From: Rhyacichthys aspro
Lineage: Eukaryota > Chordata > Actinopteri > Gobiiformes > Rhyacichthyidae
DNA: 64,000 nucleotides
Assembly: GCA_036850595.1 (NCBI GenBank)
Contig: CM072160.1
Location: forward strand, 15,789,906-15,853,905
Direction: 5' to 3'
Below the pieces are notes generated by a model. It saw only the letters and a list, made by a program, of their open reading frames with translations. It was not told where the DNA came from and did no database searches. The translations under genes and the position numbers were made by a program. This document shows positions 11,901 to 24,600 of the stretch, one piece after another. The stretch's first letter is position 1. The number at the start of each line of letters is the position of its first letter.

Positions 11901-13660
11901 TAATTCTAATTGGATATTTATTGTCTTTTCCTTATCAATCAAACAAACTTTCTATGCTCTGAAGGTATTTTTTGTCTTACCCTGAGTAAGAGATGGTTGA
12001 CAGGTGTAAATGGGTCACGACCTGGGGCCTGCTAGCTTCGAAGAAAACCACTGACGTGAATTAAGCTAACAACAGCTAGCTAACTGTGTCTTTGCCACTT
12101 TACAAAAACTGACCTTTTCCAAACACGCTAATCGCTACTGGCTTCATAAAAGTAGTCTGGTTCATTCATCATTAACAACTACATTGAGTTTATACGGGTT
12201 TAATGTCTCTTTTGACTCTCTATGGGTTTAATGGTCTGTTTTCCCTCCTGTCTGTTTTGCTTTTGCTTTGTTTGGCTAACAGCAGCTCATTAATTATTGC
12301 TAGGAACTAGGTTAGCAAACGACTCATCCTCCTTCTTTCTACCTCTTCTAAGGATCTGAAGAGCTTTTATATAGGTAAGAAAGATGTTGAGTGTGTAATT
12401 GCTCTTATTTATGAATGCGTATAGAAGGCTAATGCTATCTATTTTTTTACTGTAAGGCATTGGTGCACTTAATTTTTTGCATAATACCTCAACTAACTGA
12501 TGCGTAGGGAACTGTGCATTTGTTTTCCAGTCAAAGGACTACCCAGTAGCCTATATGTTATGATTTTTCTCCAGATCAAGTATAAAGTTACATGATGGTC
12601 AGGCTGTTGTCTTGGCTCATGTTTCTCTACTGTACATATGCCTTGTGAGGGGGATGCCAGCAATAAATAGATTAAAGTGTGCTGGCCCTATATCCACCCC
12701 TGGATCGCATCACCATGCTCGGGTGATTCAAAAGCTTGCAGCTGTTCGGCCTGTCTTAAGTAAAGGTTTTCAGTTTAATAAGAATGTGGGGGTAGATTGT
12801 GTGCATAATGTTCATGGGGCTGTGCAGGTGTCAGAGTCACAAATAAAGATGTTTATTTAAATATAGGCATATATGTAAATGCATGGGGTTGACCCTTGTA
12901 TGTATGTATGTGTCAAGGTGTGTTGTAGCCACTATAGTGTGCGTGAGTCCTAATGGGAAGCAGTCACTGAGCTGCTGACGGCTCCATAAAGGAGCCTTTG
13001 AATGACTTGGCTCCGGTAAATTCATAGCAGATGTGAGGGAAAGAATATCCACCCAGGTTGAGTGGCCCTTCACTGTGAAGGCGACAGGAGCCCAATCCAG
13101 GGGAGGCAGACGGACGGCAGACAGGAGCCGGGACACACACACACATTGGGTGCACTCCAATCAGCCAGAAGGCAGCTCTGCACGGCACCAAATAAAAAAG
13201 TTTTTTTTTTGAGCGGCTTTGGTTTTTAAGTTGAAAATAATCATCCCCTTCATTCTAACTTTGACTTTGCTGTGTTGCTCCCTGGCAGGTTTTCCATTTA
13301 TGTTCTGAGGCCAGGTGTCTGCCTCAAGGATGGTCTGCACACTCTGGATCAAGCCCCTGTTCCCTCAGGACACAGGGAGTCTGCAGTGCCAAGAGGCCAG
13401 GCTTTTTACACCACCTTTGCTGGCTCGGACTGACGCCAAAGCAACAGAGAGGAGAGAATGGCGCCTTGCACCACAAGTTAGCAATTGTCTCACTCTTCAA
13501 GCATGACCAGGTAATACATGATTGCTATAGAAAGTAGTAAGGATTAAGTTAATCAGTTTGAGAGAAGAGTTGAATTAAACAGTTTGTAGCAACAAAAACA
13601 CATATTTTGAGTTGGATAACTGCCAGGTAATCCTACCTCAGACTGACAAAGAGACATACG
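8981..13660. other. Intergenic, no recognised gene
   Basis: This is the first part of the interval between the convergent baz1b and fzd9. Open frames are short and none resembles a family I know. It contains a 24-base A run at 10381-10404 and GCTAGC/GCTAAC-type words near 12030-12310 that are common in fish repeats. Nothing else could be assigned. Confidence 0.6.
10381..10404 (+). repeat. Poly(A) tract, A24
   Basis: An uninterrupted run of 24 A residues. It could be a slippage tract or the tail of an old retroposed copy, but the sequence just upstream is not recognisable as a retroelement. Confidence 0.9.
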
Positions 13661-13664
13661 CTGA

Positions 13665-13840
13665 CAAACAACCATTCATTCCCTTTGGGCAATTTAGATC
13701 CACATATACACTCATGTTTCTTACTGGGAGCATGAGGAGGACATGCAGACTCCACGCAGAAAGGCCACTGCCACCCGGCGTAGGAATCAATCTTCTCTTG
13801 CTGTGAGGCACTAGTGCTAACCACTCTGCACTCCATGTAC
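13665..13840 (-). mobile_element. Degenerate tRNA-like SINE / fish retroposon fragment
   Basis: Read on the minus strand, the head GTGCAGAGTGGTTAGCACTA is followed by GTGCCTCACAGCAAGA and a decayed box-B-like GATTGATTCC. Then come the shared tail words CCTTTCTGCGTGGAGTCTGCATG and, further on, AAATTGCCCAAAGGG. This series is the familiar fish repeat whose intact form reads GTGGTTAGC...CACAGCAAGAAGG...GGTTCGA. Many substitutions indicate an old, inactive copy. Confidence 0.7.
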
Positions 13841-16800
13841 ACTTCTGTTGTACAATAAATCACTTCTCTTACACCACTTACTTCTCCATTCATGTTTTTT
13901 TATGACATCTGCTTGCATCTTAATCACTTTTCCTTAGGCTTCCATAAGACCCCCACAAGTATGATTAAGTGTGATTAAAAATTATTACAACAATAAGAAA
14001 CAATGCTAGCAGTGTTTTCAACATGTAGAAATCTGAAATGTATAACTTAAACCTGATGAATGTGAAAAAGTCCCTTTCTGTGCGTCAGCAAAAACAAACC
14101 CGGCTTTAATTAAAACACCTCTGGGAAATTCATCACGTGGGAGCAGTGAAGCTCATTGAGCCCCCTCGAGGTAATTATGGCTGATAGGTGGAAGGTTTAG
14201 CTTTATTACCTGTGCTGCTATAAACAACATGTATGCACAATGAGCTTTTTTTAAGTTAAAAGCAATGAGGGAATCCTTGTGCCAGCTCATAAATGAGGCC
14301 CCAGTGCTCGTATCCGGGGGCCATTAGTAAACACAACATGAGCACAGTCTCACTCGTAAACTGTTGCTGTGACCACAATGTTAAGCTGTAGTGGCGTCAG
14401 GCTTACCACAACAAAACAACAACACAAAAAAAACTAAGAAAAGAGGTCCTCTTCGAAGCTTTAAAGGCCACATTGGGGTGGATGTAGGGCTGGAGCTGCC
14501 CCCGGTTGTTCCTGGTTGTGTGTTCAAAAGGTCCTTGTGCTTTAAGCCAGTTGACAAAGGTGATCTTACATGCAAGAGTGCTTCTGGAAAACCAGACTCT
14601 GGAGAGTAAGCAGATTTTTCTGTAAGCAATACACCCTCCTCTGTGTGGGGGGCACTTTGTGTGTAACCCAGGCTGTTCCGTCTGACTGCAACTGAAAACA
14701 AACAGCAAGAAGAGAAATTCACACCCTGAATAGGTCTCTAAAGTCTGTCCTCAGAATGACTCTATTAGAAGTAACAGTAGTCATCTAAATTATTACTTGA
14801 GTAACTCTAAGAAGAAAATAACTCACTGGATTTATTGCACATGTAAGTGATCATTCTGGATAGAAGGAAACTGGTTTTGTAGCCCTGAGATAGACTTTAG
14901 GACATTTAAATCCCTGTGGGTAATATTTAAGGTAATTTGCCCCACCAATATCTCACTCACACCAATACCAACCAATACCTTTACCAATGCATGACATATG
15001 TCAGTTTTTCCATAACAGAGAGCTGACACAGAGCTGTCTTGCAGAAGGCTTCATACCCTCCATGCTGATGTCAAGATGTAAGGAATTATCCCAAAAAAAG
15101 GACTGCATTGGTCCTGAAAGCCAAAACCATTTGTTTATGCTCAACCAAGTCAGAAGTAATATAACATTCAAAATAAAGATTGGGAACTCGGGCGCAATTA
15201 AAAGACAATGCTAACATGTAGTCAAAAAAGTCTTGTGTCAGAAAATCTATACTTTTGTTACCAAAAGTCACTCAAGTACTAGTTACTAGCCCCCTCTGGC
15301 TGGGGAGTATATGTCCTCTTTCTGTCTAGTTTCATCCTTTTTTGGGCTTTTCCTTGCCGAGGTATGCCTTTGTTTTCTCTTTCCACGCTCACATGAAGCT
15401 CAGGGGAAAGACAAAGCAATGGGGGCTGGCCAGAGGGCATCGCTTTCACTTTTAATTAAAACTTCACACCCAAATAAATGCAGCCGAGTATCACACCCAC
15501 TCATATCGCCCTATGAAAAGAGCCTGTCGGGGCCAGATGTTTGCCTTAGCAAGGATAAATATCTAAGTGGCAGCTTTTTCTGTAAGAGAATCTGCTCCCT
15601 CTGTCGTTTTGTCGGATTAGCTGGGGTAAGGAAAACATGGGGATCGTGTTCCGTGTGTTTCCCACTCCCGGGCCGTTCAGCATAAACACCCCGAGTTCTT
15701 GGCCTCCTTCACATCCGCCTCCTCAGCTCCTTCAGTGCTGTCCTCGGCCTGGGAGGGGGGTTTGAGCGGTGGGTTTGTTTTAGTAGCATAGCCGCAGAGG
15801 AGTGTTTGGTTGTGTTGTGTGTCACACTGGGCGTTTGATTATACCCGGTGTTACACGGTGCGGCTGTGCATGAGGAGAAAGGCGGGAGACACTAATCCCT
15901 CTCTGCTTTGTCTTCTGCTGCACTGGCCTGGCCTTTGCAGGACACTTCACTCAGGAGTTCCAGAGGAATTCTGCTCTGAGGGTCTTGTAGGGTGCACACA
16001 TACAGATAATGAATAAAAAGACACTTGCACTTGCAAAACAAAGAGAAAAGCAATCACTATTGTACTACATAGATGCTTATGCAACATTTACAATATATTT
16101 CCTTATAAAAGTCTACATAACAGCTAATATTGTTTTGGTTCAACATCTTTTTTTCATGACAAATGTCTCTCAATCTGAACACATTTTTGTAAATGTAAAG
16201 CAAATGTGGGAAGAGACCGATTTGAATATGTTAAATCACTTAAGGGCAAATTATATGGACATTTTTAAAATAAGAAACAAGCACATGTACAGTTCTACAC
16301 AATTAATTCTCAATGACAGACAATTTCATCATAGTTTCTTCAACTACAAGAATGTAAACAGTTGTAGGCTACTTCAGGTACAGGTTTTCTGCGATCATCC
16401 TTTGGTGAACAGTGAAAACCTCAGACCAATCAATTTTATTTTTGTTACGTCTAGAGGGTCAAATAACATGTGCACTGTGTACCTTGTATCAGATTTGAAC
16501 TGAAATATTAATTGATTGTTATAGATGATGAAAACATTTTGAAAAAGATGAAAGCAAAAAGTGACATTAGTTATATGGATATTTTTGTTTGACTGCTGGG
16601 GCTATGAATAATCGTTTTAAGATACAAGCCCTTGAAAATTCAGACCATAATTGGCCTCTGGGCCAGACTTTGGACATGATTGCTATAAACCTTGACTCTA
16701 GAGTAGTTTCTTACATGTAATGAGATTATACTGTCTGTCTCTCTGATACTGACAAGTTGCGCTGACAACTGCTTAGTGTAACGCTCTAATTACATTCCCA

Positions 16801-18750
16801 CCAAAAATGAATGAACATGAAATTAGTGGCTGGGACAGTTTTGGGCAATAAAAAGTGGTAGGGACATTTGCCCAGCGTCTGCACACAAATTACAGCTGTG
16901 CTTTTATGCCACACATTTAGTGTTAAAACTATTAAAAGCACATTAGCGAGACACAGTTGCACCGGTTGATATGTTCCATCGTTATGATGAACGCGAGCCC
17001 TGTGGTTTCCCACATACACAGACCTTGTGCCATAAATACTCTCCGTATGTGTATTAATCCGCAGCTGAAAATAGTCTGCAACTAGTGCAGCACTTATTCC
17101 TGTTTGAACAACATCTGTTAAAAATGACACTGCCTGATTGTTTTAATAAACATTTAGTGTTTGAAAAGAATGAAAGTATATTGATTTTTTTTTTTTAAAG
17201 TCTTGGATTGTTGAGCTTGGGGCTGAAGGCCACACACAGCAAAGGAAGTCGTAAAAGTTTCTGGGTCAAAAGAGGATGCATCATTGGACTTTGACTTTCC
17301 ACTGGATCTATTAACAAGTTACCAAACAAAATTCTTGTCACATCAGACAAATAAGCAGAAAGTATAAGACATAATGTGGTTCAGGTGGAATGTTTCTGTA
17401 TAACACACTATTTATTAATAAGTAATTCCTGCTTAGTCGTGGCTATGTTAGTCAGACCAGGCTGGAGACTGGAGCACCTGGCCCAGTTGGGTTCTGGTTT
17501 GGGGCTAGATGCCGGCCCCACTAATAGGCACTTACATCCGCCGAGTACCATGTTCCACTTAATGAGGCTTTACTCCGGGCTGTAAACAAGCCCAGATGCA
17601 ACCCCAAAACACACACAGGAAATGTTTCATGACCATAACAACACACGGGCCCTGCCAGCTCATGCATGATGGGGTGTGAACAGGAAGGCTGATCCTTGCA
17701 GGTTTTCTCTCTCCTGGCTCCCCAGTGCTTATTATCCCAAGGGCTGCATGCGGTCCTGCTGCCCTTGCTCTTGCTCTGCATGCCAAATCCTCTCTGCCCG
17801 CCAAGATCATCACAGACCGCTGCCTTGCTCCTTTTCCACAGCCTACAGTTACAGTATGTACACAAACCGCAGTTTATTCAGCACTGTGTTGGACCTGGCA
17901 TGTCAGCGTTGACGTGCCACAATAGGAACAATGTCTGCCTCCGCACAAAGAGTATCTCTCATGCAACTCAGTTTTATTTTAGTTCCAGGGGGGGTAGACC
18001 TTAACAAAAGGTCCAGTGTTAAAGCCAGTGTGGCCCCAGCTGGTTCCCTTTACTCCACAGACTGGCTAATGTACAGTGATCAGCCTGAGTCAACAGTGCT
18101 GCCCGGAAAAAGGACTTAATTGATGATAGGAAATTTTTGGGCCAAATGTGTGTGATCTGCCCCTAACTGTCCTGTTGAGTTTTCTGTCTCATTTTGCCAT
18201 CAAAATACAAACAACCCTGGACAGCCTCAGCAGCTCCTTACATAAGTGGCAAGTGGACTCAAGTGGAAGTTCATTTAGAGGGACATGGAACAAAAACAAG
18301 ACAAGAAATGAGTTTCCATGGCAGATACAATAAAAGCACTCCCCAAACTCGCTACACACACCTGTATGAACCAATCACAGCTTTCCACTAATTAGATCCT
18401 CACATCCCTCCAAACAAACTCTTAACTGCTACACAAAGGTCTTTTATACCCCTCCATGGTCTGGTCAAGGAAATCATGCCTCAGTTTTCGTCAGCCCCAC
18501 TTACACAAGGAAGGTGTTTTGACACAGAGACTAGGAAAATTAAGTCAAAGTACATTCATAAATCTCTGAAGATGGATGACCAACTAATGAAACCAGGGTA
18601 AGGGGACGTCATGATTAGTAAAAGTAGAGTTTATGAAGTGGCATTCAGCAGCTTAAATGGGCAATTTAATCTATAATGTCACACAAGTCTGTATAGTATC
18701 TGTCTGAACATGAGGTAATGTACTGTAATTAAGGTTTATTTAACAAGGAA
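13841..18750. other. Intergenic, no recognised gene; candidate conserved elements
   Basis: No protein of a known family is visible. The segment includes the longest unexplained open frame of the window (16009-16503, 164 codons, AT-rich). Two non-repetitive stretches (14090-14340 and 17440-17680) hold words such as TAATTA, TGTAAACA and ATTAGT that are often seen in vertebrate enhancers. Enhancer function is inference only. Confidence 0.5.
16009..16503 (+). other. Unrecognised AT-rich open reading frame, 164 codons
   Basis: It opens with ATGAATAAAAAG and runs to a TGA at 16501. The product would be rich in Asn, Phe, Ile, Tyr and Leu, with no domain, signal peptide or membrane segment that I can identify. 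The purine at -3 is acceptable, but there is no splice or polyadenylation context specific to it. I think it is more likely a chance frame than a gene. Confidence 0.15.
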
Positions 18751-18756
18751 AATTAG

Positions 18757-18803
18757 TGTACCCAGAGAAACATGCAGACTGCACATAGAGAGTCCCTGTA
18801 AGC
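18757..18803 (-). mobile_element. Short fragment of the same SINE-type repeat
   Basis: The plus strand reads GTACCCAGAGAAACATGCAGACTGCACATAGAGAGTCCCTG. This is close to the GTACCCGGAGAGAACATGCAAACTCCACACAGAAAGGCCC tail that accompanies the element at 13665-13840, and in the same orientation. Only about 45 bases are recognisable. Confidence 0.5.
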
Positions 18804-21150
18804 ACAATCTAGCACGATCAGTAATAGGTTTTAGGTCCATTTTAGACAATGTGCAATTTCATTTCTTAAATACATTTCATTTCTGACATTCTGGTCTTAT
18901 CTGTCTATCAAAAAAATGGAGTCATTAAGAGGAGGTATCAAGCCTGTGTGAAGTCTGTGAAGGCAGCATCAGAGCCAGCGGTTTGCAGTGTGCACCTCAT
19001 CAAGAAACTTCATGAATCAAGACAGTCGATATAAAACACCACCAAGTCAAAGGGAGAAAAAAAAGAAGAAGAGGAAGACAAGAACAAACTTCAAAACTCC
19101 AAATCAAAGAGTGTGAAATGGAAGGGAGAATAGCAGATCCGCACCGAGCTGGAGGCATGGGTGGGAGGGGGCCGACGTGGGTGTGTGGGGGGGCCCTTCT
19201 CTCTGAACACAGAGCCGAGGGGTGAGCCTTTGATGGCGGAGCGTGACATGAGCGCATTTAGGATGGGGGTGCAGCAGCGGTGGTGGCGGTGTCACAGCCA
19301 GCAGAGAGACTTGCCAAGCGACAGAGTCCAGAATCCGAGTGGGTCTGGACCATTTTGTGACCTGCTGACAGACGTTTTAGGTCAACGTCATACATCATCA
19401 TACATTAACTACCGGAGCAGTTTCAACTTTTAATTGTCGGTCTATATTCAACAATGTTTTTTAATACTCAGAGGTTGCTTTCAGAGGCCAGTGTCTGACA
19501 AATATGAAACAAAAAATTTAACAACAATTTTGCAAGCGGCTGTGAAATGCAACACTATTTTACAAGAGTTGCTCTTTTACAAGAGTTTATCTTATTAACA
19601 CTGTCTATTTTGTAGCATACAGTAGAATGATTTTTTTTTTTTTTTAAGTAAACTCTTTCTGGTAATGAGGAGTAACTTATATTAAAACTACTGTTGTCAT
19701 TGCTGGACAGCTTTAAAAGTTCGAAAAAGAATTAAAGAATTGCCCGAACATAAAATTCCTAAAAAAGCTATATCCACTGATTTTTGATTTCAATGGAAAT
19801 ACACTTGTCCTAATTGCTATTTCAAAATTAGCTTCAAATGTTTCTCTGTTCTATAGAAACACAGTGCCACCCTCCACGATTAAGTCAGTGGCACAAGTGA
19901 GAGGGGTTTAAGGATGTCCAGTCTGACCTAGAGGAGGGCCAAGGCAGGTCTCAGGGCTGAGCTTAGACTCCCACATCCTGTCTCTCTTCACTCCTTTCCT
20001 TTAGACTGTTTCTAAAAGAAGTCCTAGCATGGCTTTGCGTTCTTTGTTGACGCTGTTTTCACTTTTTTTTTTCCATCCTTTGTAACTCCTGCTCCCTCTC
20101 TTTTTCTCCGGGGAGAGACTCTTTGGTACAAGAGATTAGAGCGGCTGCTGCCTAGCAACTGAATAAAAATGGCAGCTACAAAAGGGGCGCTCTCACTCTC
20201 CAACGTCTGACCTACATAATCCCAAGCCTCTGATCGTGCAACATAACAACATGATGAAAGGCCTGCTGTGATTTAACCCTCAAACAAATACTTGCCATCA
20301 CTGACCCTCTAGCTCAAAGGCCCATCTCGCCCGCTGCAGAAGACCAAAGAGTGACTTCTGAAATCTTGACGGTGCCTAATTAGAAAGGAAGAAGAGGCTG
20401 TGAACACTATTGGAAATGAGATGAATGTATTTGAGGAGATGGCAGCAGAGTGGCAAAGGAGATTAGCGGTGATCACAGCAATGGTGTTGGCTTCAGAGAG
20501 CGAGCGCGAGCGGCGGAACCTCCCTCTGTTCAGCGATTCATCTCTGCTTCAGCCACGGGCAGACACTGCACAGGAATGAGTACAGAGGCATGAGAAGCTT
20601 TACTTCCCTGTCTTCTGCTTATTGATCAAAGAACATGAAAAAAATACTGTGAAAAAGATACTGTAAAAGGCTGGAAACTTTCTTGAAACTTTTCAGCCTC
20701 CCGCACTGCACTCACCCTGTGACCTGCATGGCCCTCGGACTTCCACATAACAATGTTGCGTTATAGAAAGGCTCCCATTTGAACTCGATCTGACCTGTCT
20801 GCACCTGTGACCTTACGTTACACCTACTGTTCATTACATCACACAGTCTAGCGTAACAGAGAACTAGTGCATCCAAAACAAATGCTGCCTGTAAAAGAAG
20901 TTAACAAGATTCACAGGATTTTAGAAACAGTTTGTCGGAGCGATTTAGAGTAATTTAAACGGCACCAAGAAAAAGAGAGAATAATTCCTTTTTCCTTTAT
21001 AGAATATGCTTGATTCACCGGATACTCCACTAACTCAAGAGAGCACTTCTTGCCAACAAACCTTCCATACATCTTATGGATACAAGATATATATTGACAC
21101 TTGACAGTTTCATATGTGTACGGCGGTTGCCACTAGTGTGTACACATTTA
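18804..21150. other. Intergenic, no recognised gene; possible regulatory stretch
   Basis: No coding family is recognised. Positions 20000-20560 look non-repetitive. They contain GCCTAGCAAC (an RFX half-site-like word at about 20150), ATTAG words and a short CG-rich run near 20510. Simple T runs occur at 19630-19645 and 20064-20073. Confidence 0.45.
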
Positions 21151-21159
21151 GGTGTTGCT

Positions 21160-21610
21160 TTAAAGCTCCACTACCTGATTTTCTTTATGCTGTCCCTGTC
21201 TCAGATTCCACTCACCCCCAAAATCAGCTTAGGGACCTTTCCTTCTTCTCTTTTATTAAAAAAAATCAAACTGGACTAATTTTTCCTCCACAAAATACCA
21301 AACTAAAGTTTAGGGTTTAGTGTCAGAATGGCAATTATCTCCGCCTCGTTAAACATTACGGGATGGAATTAACTATATTTATTGGAGTTTCTCGTTGCCC
21401 CCCTTTTCTCTGTTGATGCTTTTCTTTTTTTTAAGCTGTTTCTCTGTGTTAAAAGACATATTCAGCGTTGAAAATACACTTTATCAGCAGCTATTAAACT
21501 TCTTTGTCATATGACAAGCCGGTGTCGACCAATGGGAGTGCTCCTTTTTCAAGCATGTGATATTATGAGCATATGATTGGCCAAGATTTTTCATTCCTGA
21601 ATAGAAGTTC
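21160..21610 (+). repeat. Dispersed repeat family R1, copy A
   Basis: It shares ordered blocks with segments at 40255-40580 and 47455-47815. The blocks are CACAAAATACCAAACTAAAG, TTTAGTGTCAGA, AATTATCTCC, GACATATTCAGC, CACTTTATC, GTGTCGACCAATGGGAG and ATGATTGGCCAAG. It has no obvious coding capacity and no clear terminal inverted repeat, and is probably a non-autonomous element. The family name R1 is mine. Confidence 0.65.
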
Positions 21611-24600
21611 TCTTCTATTACAATCCCTTATAATAAACAGTAGACTGCATTATAAAGCCTGTTTTTTCACAAATTATTGCTTTTACTGTAATATACTATT
21701 TGGGGTTTAAACCATTTTCCCAACTACAAGAAAAAATATCAGCTTAAGATGTTTAGAAAAGAAAAGGTGGATAATGTTAGCTCACATTTAACCTGGTTAT
21801 TAGTCTTAAACCCATGGTCATCTGGAAGAAAAGACAAGTCTCCCTCATGACTCTTTTAATGATTTTATTTCAAAAATCATGTAAAAACTACAGTGAAAAT
21901 AGTCCTTAGACTTCCTTCATTAACACAGAAAGGATCCACTTTGAGTGCTTAGATAAAGGATATGGTTTTGGGGCTACACATAGATTGATAGATGATATTT
22001 TATAGTCGCTTGCAGTGGCAGATTGTAGATGTGAAGGTGTCACTGAGGATGATGAATTGTAAGATTTGTTTAGGTTGTATGGTAATAATAGGGCACTTTT
22101 GTGGGCACCGAGACTAACACTTTAAACAATCAGATAATCAACAGTGATGAGCAATGTAGTGACATTAAATCATCAAGGTAACACATTGTGCCTCGTCTAA
22201 ACTGGTTGACCACATTTAATGAGTATAAATATCTTCTCGGAAAATTTCTGTCTAGCGTTGCCTCCTCCTTTTTCATATTCTTGTATCTTTGATGCTTGTG
22301 AACAGCCTTCAAAGATGTTTGTTTTTTTATCATGTTTTAATTTGAGGATTGGCTTTTGATTTCTAGCGTTGAATTTGCTTTTGCTCTCTTTGTACCATTG
22401 CTCAATTAATACTGATTTTAATTCACAAGGACGTTTACTGGAAGTTGGAGCACTTTAGATCTACATTAAAAGATGGGGACTGAAAAGTTACATCCTAGAT
22501 TTTAATTTTAATACAGTGTCTTGAATACTGAGTGGACGTTGAGCTTTATGTATTCTGTCTGCATGAAAACGTCAGCTTCCTTTCAGTGTTTCAAAAAATC
22601 AGCATACCATATTCTCAAACCAACCGGTGCTTTTTTTCATGTTGGCAGTGTTTCATATTTGAGGTCAGGTGTATAAATGTTTACGTCTGCAGAGTGATAC
22701 GAGTCAGCGTGTCTCTGGTCAGTTTGTGTGTGATATTATTGTGTTGTTTACTTTAACAGACGGGATGGCGGTGGCGTACTTGTGTGTAATCGCAGTCCGG
22801 TCGCGGATAGTGGCGAGCCGTGTGAACTCCGGTGCTCTCTGACTGCCGCATTTTCATGGAAAGCATCTCTTTAGGGGCTTGCAGGTTTTCAATGCGCTCA
22901 TTTACACATCAAAACAGCACAGGAAAGGGATAGTGCTCAGAGCAGGGGGGGCAGAGACTGCAGAAGGAGGGAGAGCAGGGTAATGAAGGATGCTTTATTT
23001 TCTCTTTTTTTTTTAACCCTCTGGGGTGGGCAGGGGGTTTAAGTCTATGAGGGTGCATTGATGCTATAATGATGGCCTTTAATCAGACCCATGACCAGAT
23101 GGAGGGATTTCTCCTCCACAGACAAAAACATGGAGTCAGCAGCTAATGTTGGATAACAACTGACCTGTTTTTACGCCCCATTATAAAAAATAAACTCCAC
23201 AAATCCCTTGCAAATAGACTTGTTCTGATTGTTTTAGACTCAACAAACAACTCCTAGCTTTACTATAAACACAGTGTAAGAGTTCACCAGTAAACCTGTG
23301 AAGAAAAGAGTTGTATTTTAGTTGAAGTGGTCTCACTTGTGACCCACTTTGACCCTCTTTAACCTCCAAGCCAGAAGAGAAGAAAAAAGGCACAGATGCT
23401 CAGCCAAACTAAACTTTTTCGAGTGAGACCAAACCTGCTCCTGAAATTTGGACATAGTTGGAACATGGGGTGGGATTGGCTGGCAGTTTTCCAGGTCTGC
23501 AGACCTCAGGTGTGTGTGTGTGTGTCAGGAAGGTGTTCCAGTCAGCCACATCTCCGGCGCCAAAGGAACCACAGCTCAAACAAACTCTCTTTTTGGAATA
23601 ACCCTCCTTCTCTTGCCTCTATCTGAACTACTGTGCGATTTCTTTACTCAGTGACAGAGATGCTTAAAAATAGCTGTCAGTGACCTGGAAATGGAGTCGA
23701 ATAGAAGTCGTATGTGGAAAAAGAAAGGATATGACACCCTGTTGCTGGTTTAACATGGCATTCCCGGTGACCTCTGGAGCCCATAACAATCTGTCTTGGT
23801 CACATTACTGGAAAATCATAAAAAATAAATGTAGAAATGCTGAGAATGGAAAGAATAAGACAGACCTGCCCTGTGTCCTTAACCCTGTGCTACTACCTCT
23901 TTCTATCTAATCAGTGTAGCTTAGCGCAGGTGGGACAAGCTGTTTTGTGTCTCACACAGCAAGCACTTGGCCTGTGTGGGTCATGTCACTGGAGTGCAAA
24001 CTGGTGAGGAAGCACGCGCCCCCATTCAGACGTCCATGAACTGGAACATGTGGCTGAAACACCACCAGCCGAGCGTCTGGCTGAAAGCATGCTCCAACAA
24101 AAACAGTGGCGTTTTTTTCTTGGTAAAATGTTATCCGCACCATGTCAGAGTCCAGGACTTGCAGTGCTTGCCTGCCAAGCCATGGACAATGTCTACAATG
24201 GCTGAGTAATGAAAACAAAAAAAAACGGGAGGGAGGATGTTGGTAGTTAATGCACAAGATGTTCTGTAAAAGGAAGGAATAACTAATTTGAGCTAACTGA
24301 GGCGTTGCATACGTCCACACTACAGTGCACAGAGTGGAACTACAGCCAGTTTACTCCAGACACATAAGGTTACTTTGATTTACTCTGATGGGAGTGTTGT
24401 AAATGAACATGGAACAAGCTGCACTGCTAGAACCTACTATAACTTAGCAGGAATGTGAATGATGGAAACAAAGCAACTTTTAGCCCACTTCAAATGTCCA
24501 CTACTAATGCACTGACACTGGCTGTGCAGGAGCTCCTGACCATCACACTTTTTTCCATAGTGTCACCCAGCACCATGTGCTTTCTGTGACACTGCAGCGC

